Source: Dehalococcoidia bacterium | GTDB lineage: Bacteria > Chloroflexota > Dehalococcoidia > GIF9 > AB-539-J10 | Length of the DNA stretch: 64,000 nt | Assembly: GCA_030615625.1 (NCBI GenBank) | Contig: JAUWYX010000003.1 | Coordinates: forward strand, 1-64,000 | Reading direction: 5' to 3' | Shown here: positions 8,414 to 17,271 of the stretch, piece by piece | How the letters are laid out: each line of letters begins with the position of its first letter | Position numbering within the stretch: position 1 is the stretch's first letter | Translations under genes and position numbers: made by a program | Notes under the pieces: generated by a model | The model's input: only the letters and a program-made list of their open reading frames with translations | The model's database searches: none | What the model was told of the DNA's origin: nothing

Positions 8414-9934
8414 TTACTTACCCCCCTTTTTTGCCGCCAACAAACGATTTAGGGCATTCATGTACGCCTTGGCACTGGCAACAATGACATCAGTGGCAGC
8501 ACCACGCCCGGTATAGGTTACACCCTTGCTCTCTATTCGTATCAAAACCTCCCCGATGGCATCAATCCCCTCGGTAACCGATTTAACAGTGAACTCCGTG
8601 AGTTTATTAGGTATCCCAACTATGCGGTTGATAGCTTTATATACGGCATCCACAGGACCTGTGCCCAAGGCAGCATCAGCCAAATTTTGCCCGTCTGGAC
8701 CGATGAGCCTAACTGTTGCAGTGGGGATACTATGGTCACCGCAGGAAACTTCAACATGGTCAAGATGGTACACTTCGGTAATAGTGCGCAGTTCCTCGGC
8801 TATCAGAGATTCAATATCTCGGTCTGTGATTTCCTTTTTCTTATCTGCCAACTCCTTGAAGCCCTGAAAGGCGTGGTTTAAGTCTTCTTCGCTTAAAATA
8901 TAGCCAAGCTCGGATAGTCTCTCCTTGAAGGCATGTCTACCACTCACCTTACTCAGCACCAAGGTACTCGAGGGTATGCCCACTGATTTAGGGTCCATAA
9001 TTTCGTAAGTGATAGACTTTTTGAGCACGCCATCTTGATGGATACCTGACTGATGGCGGAAGGCGTTTGCTCCAATGATAGCTTTGTTAGGCTGGATGGA
9101 AAAACCAGTAAGCTCACTAACTAAACGACTTGCCCGGTAAATTTGAGTTGTATCAATACTGGTGGTGAGATTGAAGAAATCCTGGCGAGTTTTTAAAGCC
9201 ATGACAATTTCCTCTAAAGAAGCATTGCCAGCTCTCTCACCGATGCCGTTAATAGTACATTCAACCTGCCGCGCACCTACCCTTATTGCCTCAAGACTAT
9301 TAGCCACAGCCAACCCGAGATCGTTATGACAATGTACACTGATCACAGCCTTGCGGACATTGGGCACGTTGTCCAGTATACCCTGGATTAAGCCGCCAAA
9401 TTCCTGGGGGGTAGCATAGCCCACAGTATCGGGGATGTTAACCGTGGTTGCTCCAGCGTTTATCACTGCCTCCAGAATCTGGTAGATGTAAGCAGGGTCA
9501 GCACGACTGGCATCCATCGGTGAGAATTCAACGTCGTTTAAATAACTCTTAGCTCGAGCCACCATTTCCTGAGACATTTTTAGAATCTCATCCCGACTTT
9601 TCTTAAGCTGGTGAGCAAGGTGAATGTCTGAAGCTGAAAGAAAAACATGAATCCGGGGATGCTCGGCTTCTTTAACTGCCTCCCAGGCCTTGTCTATGGC
9701 TCCAATATTGGCAAGGCTCAGAGCGCAAATTGTGGGACGCTTAAGCTCCTGGGCAATAAGGCGGACAGCCTCAAGCTCTCCAACTGAGCTGGCAGGAAAG
9801 CCAGCTTCAATAACATCAACGCCAAGTTTATCCAGTTGCCTGGCTATTCCCAGCTTTTCCTGTGGGTTCAAGCTCGCTCCCGCAGCTTGCTCGCCATCTC
9901 GTAAGGTAGTGTCGAAAATGATGACCTTTTCCAT
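8414..9934 (-). CDS. leuA: 2-isopropylmalate synthase
   Basis: Condenses acetyl-CoA with 2-oxoisovalerate, the first step of leucine synthesis. The barrel opens with [17 protein letters not shown], has the metal-binding HCHNDLG, and [18 protein letters not shown]. The C-terminal LeuA dimerisation/feedback domain occupies roughly the last 120 residues. The ATG at 9934 is chosen because AAGGAG sits 6 bases upstream of it and the family N-terminus ([14 protein letters not shown]) begins there. That gives 506 residues, normal length. It shares ancestry with CimA at 1792, but each has its own substrate-specific residues. Confidence 0.94.
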   Translation of the reverse strand: MEKVIIFDTTLRDGEQAAGASLNPQEKLGIARQLDKLGVDVIEAGFPASSVGELEAVRLIAQELKRPTICALSLANIGAIDKAWEAVKEAEHPRIHVFLSASDIHLAHQLKKSRDEILKMSQEMVARAKSYLNDVEFSPMDASRADPAYIYQILEAVINAGATTVNIPDTVGYATPQEFGGLIQGILDNVPNVRKAVISVHCHNDLGLAVANSLEAIRVGARQVECTINGIGERAGNASLEEIVMALKTRQDFFNLTTSIDTTQIYRASRLVSELTGFSIQPNKAIIGANAFRHQSGIHQDGVLKKSITYEIMDPKSVGIPSSTLVLSKVSGRHAFKERLSELGYILSEEDLNHAFQGFKELADKKKEITDRDIESLIAEELRTITEVYHLDHVEVSCGDHSIPTATVRLIGPDGQNLADAALGTGPVDAVYKAINRIVGIPNKLTEFTVKSVTEGIDAIGEVLIRIESKGVTYTGRGAATDVIVASAKAYMNALNRLLAAKKGGK

Positions 9935-10164
9935 GATTCTCTCCTTCAATAGAATGAGCAATCCCTGTTGCTTCTTCGGCAGATTTTATCCTGATTTCTG
10001 ATTCTACTTCTCCTATCTTAAATCCAGATACGCATAAAGAATCACATAGCCTTTGAAGCCCTAGCCAAGATGTCCCTTTTCAGCTATGATACAGCAAATA
10101 ACATCTGCATCAAAAAGGCCTGCTTGTGCCCGCATGACAGACAGGTGCTTGTAAGGAGACAACG

Positions 10165-10221
10165 ATGAATAGGATAAACGCCAAGGACAAATTTGTCAAT
10201 GACAGCCAAGTGGAGACATAA
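10165..10221 (+). CDS. Possible 18-residue small ORF upstream of pabA
   Basis: ATG at 10165 has a strong ribosome site AAGGAG (10153-10158) at 6 bases. It opens an 18-codon frame (MNRINAKDKFVNDSQVET) that stops 67 bases before pabA. The rest of the 354-base gap between leuA and pabA shows no other feature except the candidate leuA promoter on the other strand. The peptide is not tryptophan-rich, so it is not an obvious attenuator leader. It may be a chance frame. Confidence 0.25.
   Translation: MNRINAKDKFVNDSQVET
10171..10199 (-). promoter_or_regulatory. Candidate promoter of leuA
   Basis: On the minus strand, TTGACA (complement of 194-199 in the 10,000s) is followed after 17 bases by TATCCT (complement of 10171-10176). 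This would give a leader of about 230 bases before leuA. I see no T-box core and no leucine-rich leader peptide in that leader. Confidence 0.4.
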
Positions 10222-10288
10222 TTTAGTATTAAAACATTAACCACAATGAGAGGAGCGGGACTACTCTATCCTGGCAACAAACTTAAAA

Positions 10289-10879
10289 ATGGTACTGATA
10301 ATAGATAACTATGATTCCTTCGTTTACAACTTGGCCCAATACCTGGGGGAACTGGGCTGGCAGCCGGTGGTCTATCGCAATGACCAGATAACTTTAGCTC
10401 AAATCGAAGAGCTAGCTCCCAGCCATATTATTATCTCTCCAGGGCCCTGTACACCCTTAGAAGCAGGCATGTCTAACGAGACAGTGCGACATTTCGGTGG
10501 AAAAATCCCCGTACTGGGTGTGTGTTTGGGGCATCAATGCATTGGCTACGTTTATGGGGGCAAAATTGGTCAGACCTTGCCAGTCCACGGCAAGACCTCC
10601 ATTATCCACCACGATGGCAAAACTATCTATCAGGGCTTACCCAATCCCTTTCCAGCAACACGCTACCATTCCTTAATTATCGAAGCTGAGGGTCTTCCAT
10701 CCTGCCTCGAAGTCACTGCCAAAACTCCTGAAGGGATAATAATGGGGGTAAGACACCGAGATTATGTAGTGGAGGGGGTTCAGTTTCACCCCGAATCCAT
10801 CCTCACCGAAGTAGGACACGATATTTTGACCAACTTTCTTCGTTTTACCCGGCCAGTTTGGGACGAAAGTAGTATTTAA
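10289..10879 (+). CDS. pabA: Glutamine amidotransferase component (aminodeoxychorismate/anthranilate synthase II)
   Basis: This class I glutamine amidotransferase releases ammonia from glutamine for the chorismate-using partner enzyme (PabB or TrpE). The catalytic triad is visible: Cys79 in GVCLGHQ, and His167 and Glu169 in FHPES. The N-terminus IIDNYDSFVYNL is typical of the family, so the ATG is safe although its ribosome site is poor. At 196 residues it is a stand-alone subunit. The following class IV aminotransferase gene resembles pabC, which favours folate (pabA) over tryptophan (trpG). No pabB or trpE is nearby, and this amidotransferase often serves both. Confidence 0.85.
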   Translation: MVLIIDNYDSFVYNLAQYLGELGWQPVVYRNDQITLAQIEELAPSHIIISPGPCTPLEAGMSNETVRHFGGKIPVLGVCLGHQCIGYVYGGKIGQTLPVHGKTSIIHHDGKTIYQGLPNPFPATRYHSLIIEAEGLPSCLEVTAKTPEGIIMGVRHRDYVVEGVQFHPESILTEVGHDILTNFLRFTRPVWDESSI

Positions 10880-10894
10880 CTAACGTGAAGCGAC

Positions 10895-11014
10895 GTCATT
10901 GTGAGCCCTCATCTACTATTACCGACACCACCTGTCATTGTGAACGAAGTGAAGCAATCTCGGTGGCAGGGCATTCTTGGGGATTGCTTCGGCACTCAGG
11001 TGCCCCGCAATGAC
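10895..11014. repeat. Dispersed repeat between pabA and the aminotransferase gene
   Basis: GTCATTGTGA occurs at 10895-10904 and GTCATTG again at 10934-10940. The latter is inverted as CAATGAC at 11008-11014, with GAAGCAATCT and GATTGCTTC arms inside. It belongs to the same family as 713-820 and ends only 16 bases before the next start codon. Confidence 0.6.
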
Positions 11015-11030
11015 GAGCAGAGTTGAAATC

Positions 11031-11909
11031 ATGGCTGAAATTATTTATCTCAACGGCCAACTTATCCCCCGCTCAAAGGCTAAGCTATCTCCCTTCGACC
11101 ATGGCTTCCTTTACGGATATGGGCTATTCGAGACCATGCGGGCCTACAATGGGCATATCTTTCGCTTCGACCATCACCTCGCCCGCCTTCGCCACTCTGC
11201 CCAGAGCCTCGGCCTGACACATAGCATTCTGAACGTAGTGGAGGGGAAGCAATCTCTGGAAACCGCCTGCATGGAGACTTTGGAGGCTAATAAGCTCAAG
11301 GACGCTCGCCTGAGGCTCACCGTTTCGGCCGGAGAAGGCGACATGACACCTGACCCCAGCACATGCCCCAGCCCTACCGTCTTAATCACCGCCAGAAACC
11401 TTATTCCCTTGCCACCGGAAAAATATGAATCAGGCTTTAAAGCAGCGCTATCCCCCCTGCGCCGCAATAGCCAGTCGCCATTATCCCGGCTAAAGTCTAC
11501 CTGCTATATGGAAAATATCCTCGCCCGGATGGCAGCCAGAGCTGCTGGATGCGATGAAGCTATCTTGCTCAATGAACAGGGCTACCTGGCCGAAGGCAGC
11601 ACGACTAACATCTTCCTGGCGAGTAATGGAGAGCTCATCACGCCCTCTCTGGAAAGTGGCGTACTGCCTGGAATCACCAGAGAAGCAGTCTTGGAAATAG
11701 CTCGGGCTTCAAATATCAAAACCCTGGAAAGACAGGTGGAGTTAAAAGAGCTAATTGAGGCTGAAGAAGCCTTTGTCACCAATTCCATACTGGAGCTTAT
11801 GCCCTTGACCTGGTTTGAGGGTAAGCCTATCGGCACAGGCAAACCCGGTCAGCTAACCAAAGAATTGCTGGCTGCCTATAGAAAACTCGTAGACGAAGCA
11901 TTACAATAA
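11031..11909 (+). CDS. pabC: Class IV PLP aminotransferase / aminodeoxychorismate lyase-like
   Basis: This 292-residue fold-type IV PLP enzyme starts at ATG 11031 (MAEIIYLNGQLIPRSKAK). An upstream in-frame start exists, but the added residues would come from the repeat. Family marks are SPFDHGFLYGYGLFETMR (about 20-37), the PLP-lysine region RLKSTCYMENILA, and EAILLNEQGYLAEGSTTNIF. Branched-chain aminotransferase, D-amino-acid aminotransferase and aminodeoxychorismate lyase share this fold. The neighbour pabA favours lyase (4-aminobenzoate formation), but branched-chain aminotransferase is a real alternative given leuA, leuB and cimA close by. Confidence 0.7.
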   Translation: MAEIIYLNGQLIPRSKAKLSPFDHGFLYGYGLFETMRAYNGHIFRFDHHLARLRHSAQSLGLTHSILNVVEGKQSLETACMETLEANKLKDARLRLTVSAGEGDMTPDPSTCPSPTVLITARNLIPLPPEKYESGFKAALSPLRRNSQSPLSRLKSTCYMENILARMAARAAGCDEAILLNEQGYLAEGSTTNIFLASNGELITPSLESGVLPGITREAVLEIARASNIKTLERQVELKELIEAEEAFVTNSILELMPLTWFEGKPIGTGKPGQLTKELLAAYRKLVDEALQ

Positions 11910-11921
11910 ACAAGCGAAGCC

Positions 11922-12770
11922 ATGAATCCAAACGAAGCAGGCGAGCTCCTTTTCGGAACAGGCGGTGTCCCTGTCAGTGCCAAACTCCGTTCCACAGAGG
12001 CTGGCATTGAGCGTATCGCTGAGCTTGGCCTCGGCTGCATGGAGGTAGAATTTGTCCAGGGGGTAAAGATGAGCCCCAAGGTTGCTGTGTCGGTGGGAGA
12101 ATTGGCAGCAAGAAAGAAGGTAGTGCTCAGTGCTCACGGACCTTACTTTATAAACCTAAATGCCGTTGAGCCGGAAAAAGTACACATGAGCAAAGAAAGG
12201 ATACTGCAAACTGCTCGTATTGCCGCTCTTTTCAGCGCCAGAAGTATCACCTTCCATGCCGCTTCTTATCTCAAAAGTACCCCCACAGAGACCTACACCA
12301 CGGTCAAAAGGCATCTAGAGGAGATAGTGAACATCCTGAGGAACGAAGGCAATAAGGTAATTATTTCCCCTGAAGTTACCGGAAAACCTTCTCAATTTGG
12401 CACCTTGGAGGAAATACTTCAGCTTAGCAGCGAGATAGAAGGAATTGCCCCTTGCCTTGATTTTTCTCATTGGCATGCCCGGACGGGAAAAGCTAACTCC
12501 TATCAAGAATTTCTCGATATCTTAGACCAGATTGAAAAGAAATTAGGCAGGCGAGCCTTAGATAACATGCATATCCATCTCTCCGGGATTGCTTACGGCA
12601 AGAAGGGAGAAATCAAGCATCTGATGCTCCCTGACTCAGATTTTCGATATGCAGAGCTACTTAAAGCCCTAAAGGGACGGAAGGCAAAGGGAGTAGTTAT
12701 CAGCGAGAGTATGCCCTACTTAGAAAACGATGCTCTCCTCCTTCAGCAGACCTATCGGGCTCTCCCCTAG
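11922..12770 (+). CDS. Endonuclease IV-like / xylose isomerase-like TIM barrel protein
   Basis: This 282-residue TIM barrel has motifs of the AP-endonuclease family 2: SAHGPYFINL, TFHAASY, SPEVTGKPSQFGTLEEI, CLDFSHWHAR and MHIHLSGI..GKKGEIKH. The His, Glu and Asp residues in these match the zinc ligands of endonuclease IV, which cuts DNA at abasic sites. It starts 12 bases after the aminotransferase gene and is probably co-transcribed. DNA repair is the likely role; a sugar isomerase cannot be excluded from sequence alone. Confidence 0.75.
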   Translation: MNPNEAGELLFGTGGVPVSAKLRSTEAGIERIAELGLGCMEVEFVQGVKMSPKVAVSVGELAARKKVVLSAHGPYFINLNAVEPEKVHMSKERILQTARIAALFSARSITFHAASYLKSTPTETYTTVKRHLEEIVNILRNEGNKVIISPEVTGKPSQFGTLEEILQLSSEIEGIAPCLDFSHWHARTGKANSYQEFLDILDQIEKKLGRRALDNMHIHLSGIAYGKKGEIKHLMLPDSDFRYAELLKALKGRKAKGVVISESMPYLENDALLLQQTYRALP

Positions 12771-12847
12771 CTAGTACCTCACGAAAATTTCGCTTCGCTC
12801 TTCTAAATAGCTACAAAAGGGATTTTGCGATTAACTATTAACTATAT

Positions 12848-13405
12848 TCAGGGGGCTTTGACCTGGTATTTGGCTTTGCCTTCTTCGTAGAGGTCGCCGC
12901 CGTAGATGTCGTTTACTACCGTAACGGGGAAGTCTTCTACCTCCAGACGGCGAAGGGCCTCAGCACCAAGTTCTTCGTAGGCTACCACCTCTGCCTTCTT
13001 GATGCTCCTGGAAATTATGGCGCCGGCACCCCCTATTGCCCCCAGGTAGACCGCCTTATATTTCACCATGGCATCCTTGACTGCTTTTGACCGCAAACCT
13101 TTGCCAATCATCCCCTTCAGTCCCTCGGCCATTAAACGGGGGGCATAAGCATCCATCCTTCCACTGGTGGTGGGACCAGCCGAGCCTATTACCCTCCCCG
13201 GCCTGGCCGGGCTAGGTCCCATGTAGTATATGGTTGCCCCCTTAATATCAAAAGGCAGAGTCTTCCCCTGGTCCAGAGCTTCGACCATTCTCTTATGGGC
13301 AGCATCACGGGCAACGTAGACAACACCGGTGAGCAGGAGATTGTCCCCGGCTTTGAGGTCTTTCAAGACTTCGTCAGTTAAAGGAAGCGTAACTTTTTTA
13401 GACAT
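12848..13405 (-). CDS. fumB: Fumarate hydratase class I, beta subunit
   Basis: Small subunit of the oxygen-sensitive [4Fe-4S] class I fumarase, which interconverts malate and fumarate. At 185 residues from ATG 13405 it matches the usual beta-subunit length. An upstream TTG would add 19 residues that the family lacks. GPTTSGRMDAYAPRLM, GAIGGAGAIIS and VEDFPVTVVNDIYGGDLY are characteristic. A related call would be L(+)-tartrate dehydratase beta. It is the last gene of the minus-strand cluster, 47 bases after the fumarate reductase flavoprotein, while its alpha partner lies four genes upstream of that. Confidence 0.88.
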   Translation of the reverse strand: MSKKVTLPLTDEVLKDLKAGDNLLLTGVVYVARDAAHKRMVEALDQGKTLPFDIKGATIYYMGPSPARPGRVIGSAGPTTSGRMDAYAPRLMAEGLKGMIGKGLRSKAVKDAMVKYKAVYLGAIGGAGAIISRSIKKAEVVAYEELGAEALRRLEVEDFPVTVVNDIYGGDLYEEGKAKYQVKAP

Positions 13406-13452
13406 AGCTTTCAACCTATATTTATCATTACTCTTTGCTTCAAGCCCGATTT

Positions 13453-15126
13453 TTACCTCCAAGTCCCCAAGTAGCTTGCGGTAAGCTGCTTTTCTTTTAC
13501 TTCAGGCCTAGTATAATCGGGAAGGAGCATGGGGGCCACTCTATCAGTTATAATGCCGGCCTCTTCGAGCTCTTTATGATATCTCTTTACGTGCTCCAAG
13601 GTTAGCTTTCCCTCTTTTGCTTTCTCCCTGGCGAATATAGCAGCATTCTTTCCCGCAATCCGGCCAAATACTACAATATCCATAAGCGAATTGCCCATCA
13701 GCCTGTTTTCTCCATGCAACCCCCCAGTTACTTCCCCGGCAACATAAAGCCCGGGCACAGTAGTTTTGCATTCGTCATCGTCCTTAAGCCCCCCATTCTG
13801 ATAATGGAGTGTGGGATAGACCAGCATGGGTGCTTTAGATATATCAATTCCTAAGCGGTTGTATACCTTCCATTTCCCCACAAAGGCGGTTCGCACCCTC
13901 CCCTCACCGTGGAGGATGTCAAGCATGGGGGAATCGAGCCATATTCCTACTTTTCCAGTAGGAGTGGGAACGCCCTTGCCATCCAGGCATTCTTTGATAA
14001 ACCGGGCTGATTCCACATCCCTGGGCTCGCGCTCATTGACAAACTTCTCCCCGTGGACATTCAAAATGTCCGCCCCCTCTGACCGGAACCTCTCGGTAAT
14101 GAGCCATCCCTCTATTTGCTCCGGGAAAATGACGCCTGTGGGGTGATATTGAACAGTATGCATGAAAGCCAAAGGCACACCTGCTCTGTAGCCTAAAACA
14201 ATACCATCGGCGGTGGCACCATAATGATTGGTGGTTATAAACCCTTGAATATGGAGCCTTCCGGCACCACCGGTAGCTAAAACCACCGCCTTGGCTCTGA
14301 CAACAATGTACTCCTCAGTTTCCATGTTATAGAGCAAGGCTCCAGCACACTGCCCGTATTCGTTCAAGATAAGCTCTACTGCCGGGGAAAACTCCAGAAC
14401 TTTGATATTAGCCCGATTACGAGCTTCATCGCGCACTGTGCGCATGATTTCCAGTCCACTGAGGTCGGCGCAATAATGCATCCTTTTTCGGCAAGTTCCC
14501 CCACCATGCATAGCATCCAGCCTGCCATCGGGAAACTTGGAGAACATAACTCCAAGATTTTCCAACCACCGGAGGGCATCAGGAGCTTGCTTCACAAAAG
14601 TAGCCACAATCTCGGGGTCATTTTTGAAATGTCCTCCTCCCATCACATCCAAGTAGTGATAGTAAGGAGAATCCTTCTCCCCTTTTGAGGCAGCCTGAAT
14701 CCCACCTTCAGCCATCATAGTATTAGCATCGCCATGCCGAAGCTTGGTAGCCACAATAACCTGGGCACCATTTTCCTCGGCGATAAGGGCGGCAATGGTG
14801 GCAGCCCCTCCACCCCCAATAACTAAGACATCGGTTCCATAGTCAGCCCTCGTGAGGTCCACCTTATCAGGATCAACCTTACTCTTAGCCTCCAACAGGT
14901 CAACAAACTCGTGAGCTATTCTATAGCCCTTATTTGGGCCAACTTTTATCTCTCTTTTCCCTTCCTCCTTATAATCAGGGTGATGTTTCAATATCTCCTG
15001 CCTTTCTTCCAGGGACATAAAGGGAAATTCCTCCCCTTTCCTCCTTTTATCTACACGGGCAGGTCTGTTCTGTTCTACCTTCTTGATATAGGGCTCGAAG
15101 AAGTCTGGATATCCTAAGTAACTCAT
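13453..15126 (-). CDS. frdA: Fumarate reductase / succinate dehydrogenase flavoprotein subunit
   Basis: FAD-carrying catalytic subunit that interconverts fumarate and succinate. The dinucleotide fold is VLVIGGGGAATIAALIAEE (about 100-118). Next come MMAEGGIQAA, the capping-domain segment HTVQYHPTG, the substrate Arg region TERFRSEGADILN, and ENRLMGNSLMDIVVFGR near the C-terminus. AGGAGG lies 4 bases before ATG 15126, which fixes the start and gives 557 residues. The ~95-residue N-terminal extension before the FAD fold is unusual for standard SdhA/FrdA. No membrane anchor gene follows; instead the upstream genes encode Hdr-like subunits, as in thiol:fumarate reductase and type E succinate dehydrogenases. 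Confidence 0.9.
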   Translation of the reverse strand: MSYLGYPDFFEPYIKKVEQNRPARVDKRRKGEEFPFMSLEERQEILKHHPDYKEEGKREIKVGPNKGYRIAHEFVDLLEAKSKVDPDKVDLTRADYGTDVLVIGGGGAATIAALIAEENGAQVIVATKLRHGDANTMMAEGGIQAASKGEKDSPYYHYLDVMGGGHFKNDPEIVATFVKQAPDALRWLENLGVMFSKFPDGRLDAMHGGGTCRKRMHYCADLSGLEIMRTVRDEARNRANIKVLEFSPAVELILNEYGQCAGALLYNMETEEYIVVRAKAVVLATGGAGRLHIQGFITTNHYGATADGIVLGYRAGVPLAFMHTVQYHPTGVIFPEQIEGWLITERFRSEGADILNVHGEKFVNEREPRDVESARFIKECLDGKGVPTPTGKVGIWLDSPMLDILHGEGRVRTAFVGKWKVYNRLGIDISKAPMLVYPTLHYQNGGLKDDDECKTTVPGLYVAGEVTGGLHGENRLMGNSLMDIVVFGRIAGKNAAIFAREKAKEGKLTLEHVKRYHKELEEAGIITDRVAPMLLPDYTRPEVKEKQLTASYLGTWR

Positions 15127-15134
15127 CTCGCCTC

Positions 15135-15917
15135 CTATAGATACCTTGTATCTTTTGGTTTCCAATCCTCCCCGGCTACCATTGGCTCCGCCTCCCGTTC
15201 CTGATATAACTTTTTCAGCTCATCTTCCTTCACATGCTTCAACTCTTCTAGAATTTGGTCATACCTTCCTTCGTTAATCGTTCCTACCATTTCGGCCAAA
15301 TGTTCTGCCCTGGGGAGAATTTTAGCTCCGTAAATTCTTCGCGCGAGTTGGATCATATGATACTGAGCTAATTCCCCAAAGCAGCGACTGGCGCATAACC
15401 CACATTGGATACAATCGAAACTAAGTCGAGCAGCCTCGGCGATATTCCCTTGTTTCAAAGCTGCGATGGCATCCATGACCTCTACTCCCTGAGGGCAAGC
15501 TTTCGTGCAGGCATTGCAGGCCACACAGCGGAATAGCTCAGGATATAGTTTAAAAACCTCTTCAGGGGCGGAAGTTAAATCAGCGAATTCATACTGGGCC
15601 CGATTGACAGGGAAAAAGGGTATTTGGGCCATATACATATCTGGCTCGACTGTCTTCTGGCAAGCAAGCGCTACCTGTAATTTATAATCGCCAGGCTTAC
15701 GATAAACCGTACCGCAGGCACCGCAGGTTCCTCCCCGACATCCACAACCCCTAACGAACTTATAGCCAGCATATTCCATGGCTTTCATAATGGTAAGACC
15801 TTCGGGAACTTCATAGCGCTTTCCCATGATATATACCGGAATCAGTTTAGCCGCTACTTGTTTCTTTTCCTTAACCGCTGTTTCTGCTGGATTTTTGTTT
15901 TCCTCTTTGACGCTCAT
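15135..15917 (-). CDS. frdB: Fumarate reductase iron-sulfur subunit, 2Fe-2S plus two [4Fe-4S] motifs
   Basis: This 260-residue electron-transfer subunit carries a ferredoxin-type [2Fe-2S] site with Cys58, Cys60, Cys65, Cys68 and Cys86 (GCGCRGGTCGACG). Two CxxCxxCxxxC sites follow at Cys131-141 and Cys169-179. Standard SdhB/FrdB has one such site plus a 3Fe-4S motif. It should carry electrons between the HdrB-like subunit and the flavoprotein. It ends 8 bases before frdA. The first ~25 residues are Lys/Glu-rich and probably flexible. Confidence 0.88.
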   Translation of the reverse strand: MSVKEENKNPAETAVKEKKQVAAKLIPVYIMGKRYEVPEGLTIMKAMEYAGYKFVRGCGCRGGTCGACGTVYRKPGDYKLQVALACQKTVEPDMYMAQIPFFPVNRAQYEFADLTSAPEEVFKLYPELFRCVACNACTKACPQGVEVMDAIAALKQGNIAEAARLSFDCIQCGLCASRCFGELAQYHMIQLARRIYGAKILPRAEHLAEMVGTINEGRYDQILEELKHVKEDELKKLYQEREAEPMVAGEDWKPKDTRYL

Positions 15918-15949
15918 TTTTAACCCCCAATCGGTTAAAAGCTTTCACC

Positions 15950-16828
15950 TCAGGAAAGTAAGTCTTTTTCCCTCAGAAGTGATTCCGGGCTACCATAATT
16001 TAGCTCAAAATGACATACCTGAGAATCGAGCCCTAAGGCAAGAGCTAGAAGTTGAGTGAAATAAAATAACGGCATCTCTTTAAATTCGTTATGTTTCTTA
16101 ATCAATTCCTTCTGCCCCCGGCCCAAATTATAATCACATAAAGGGCAGGTGAGAACCAAGGCTTCTGCACCATGACTCAATGCCGAGTTTAAGATATCCC
16201 GCGCATATTCAGAAATATCATCTGGATTGCTTATTATTTGATAAGACCCACAGCACCGCGTGGATTCAGGAAAATCAACAGGACTAGCTCCGAGCGCTTC
16301 AAGGAACTCCCGTAAGATGGTAGGGTTCTCTACACTATCTATAGCTATCTCCCTGGGGCGAAGCAGGGTACACCCATAATAAGGGGCAATTTTTAATTCC
16401 CTGAGAGGGAGTTTCACCTTCTGAGCAAGAACTTCCCATCCTATTTCATCTCTCAATACCTCTAAAAGATGAACTACTTTTACTTCTCCACCATAATCTA
16501 TCTCTTCATCCATAAAGCTATTAAGAGTATTTCTTTTTTCCGCATTTTCTCTCATCAAAAGATTGGCTCTCTTTAAAGTATTAAAGCAGAAAGCACATAA
16601 CGTAGCTAGCTTATCCTTCCCTTGTTCCTTTACTCGGATGAGGTTGCGAATAGGTGCTACCTGATGGATTAAATCATCCTCAGCTAAAGAATAAACTGCG
16701 CCACAGCAGTTCCACCTGGGAATCTCCTCCAACTTAAACCCCAAAACTTCCAGAGAGGCGATGCCAGGCTCCTCCAGATTCCTTGCCTTGGTTTTCAAGG
16801 TACATCCGGGATAATAAGCTAAGCTCAT
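15950..16828 (-). CDS. hdrB: HdrB-like heterodisulfide reductase subunit / SdhE-type subunit
   Basis: This 292-residue protein has two complete CCG domains: Cys9, Cys41-Cys42 and Cys78/Cys81, then Cys153, Cys192-Cys193 and Cys228/Cys231. In HdrB these residues bind the noncubane [4Fe-4S] clusters that reduce disulfides. In type E succinate dehydrogenase the same domain (SdhE) replaces the membrane anchor, and in methanogen thiol:fumarate reductase it is fused to TfrB. Here it is a separate gene, 11 bases after hdrC and 32 bases before frdB. No membrane segment is present. Confidence 0.88.
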   Translation of the reverse strand: MSLAYYPGCTLKTKARNLEEPGIASLEVLGFKLEEIPRWNCCGAVYSLAEDDLIHQVAPIRNLIRVKEQGKDKLATLCAFCFNTLKRANLLMRENAEKRNTLNSFMDEEIDYGGEVKVVHLLEVLRDEIGWEVLAQKVKLPLRELKIAPYYGCTLLRPREIAIDSVENPTILREFLEALGASPVDFPESTRCCGSYQIISNPDDISEYARDILNSALSHGAEALVLTCPLCDYNLGRGQKELIKKHNEFKEMPLFYFTQLLALALGLDSQVCHFELNYGSPESLLREKDLLS

Positions 16829-16839
16829 TTTTTATTTCT

Positions 16840-17247
16840 TTAGCCGGTAAACTTCCTCAAGCCACTGACCATAGCTATTTGAGGAAGTTCGCAGCGTTCT
16901 TGTGGTGAAATATCCTCGGGGCGTATGTAGTTAATATTTTTCCTCAGGGTGAGAAGCCTTATTGCCTCCATCATCTTAGAGAGGTCAAATCCTCTAGGGC
17001 AATTGACAGTACAGGCAAAACAAGAGGCACAAATCCAAACAGTTTTGGAATTGGCAATTTCCTCTTCCAACCCTAATCGTGTCAGCTCAATAATCTGGCG
17101 AGGGGAAAGGTCCATATTGGAAGCCGCGGGACAATTTCCGGAACACATACCACATTGGTAACATAACTGAAGGTTTTGTCCACTGAGCTCCTTGACTTTC
17201 CTTACAAACACACGGCGTAGCCTTTTGGGCGAAATGGTTACAGACAT
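16840..17247 (-). CDS. hdrC: HdrC-like ferredoxin subunit
   Basis: This 135-residue protein has two [4Fe-4S] sites: Cys29/32/35/39 (CYQCGMCSGNC) and Cys73/76/79/83 (CASCFACTVNC). The spacing and length are those of HdrC, the partner that feeds electrons to HdrB. It sits 11 bases before hdrB and 24 bases after fumarase alpha. With hdrB it would form an Hdr-type electron entry or exit for the fumarate reductase. Confidence 0.87.
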   Translation of the reverse strand: MSVTISPKRLRRVFVRKVKELSGQNLQLCYQCGMCSGNCPAASNMDLSPRQIIELTRLGLEEEIANSKTVWICASCFACTVNCPRGFDLSKMMEAIRLLTLRKNINYIRPEDISPQERCELPQIAMVSGLRKFTG

Positions 17248-17271
17248 CCTCTTATCACTCTTTCCACTGCT

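Noticed and set aside
9935-10288. T-box or leucine leader peptide for leuA
   Set aside because: No T-box core, no run of Leu codons and no convincing terminator/antiterminator pair could be read in the leader.
10977-11030. 18-codon N-terminal extension of the pabC-like gene
   Set aside because: The codons come from the dispersed repeat and the family N-terminus starts at 11031.
13453-15917. Classical membrane-bound complex II
   Set aside because: No cytochrome b or anchor gene is present; HdrB/HdrC-like genes occupy that place.
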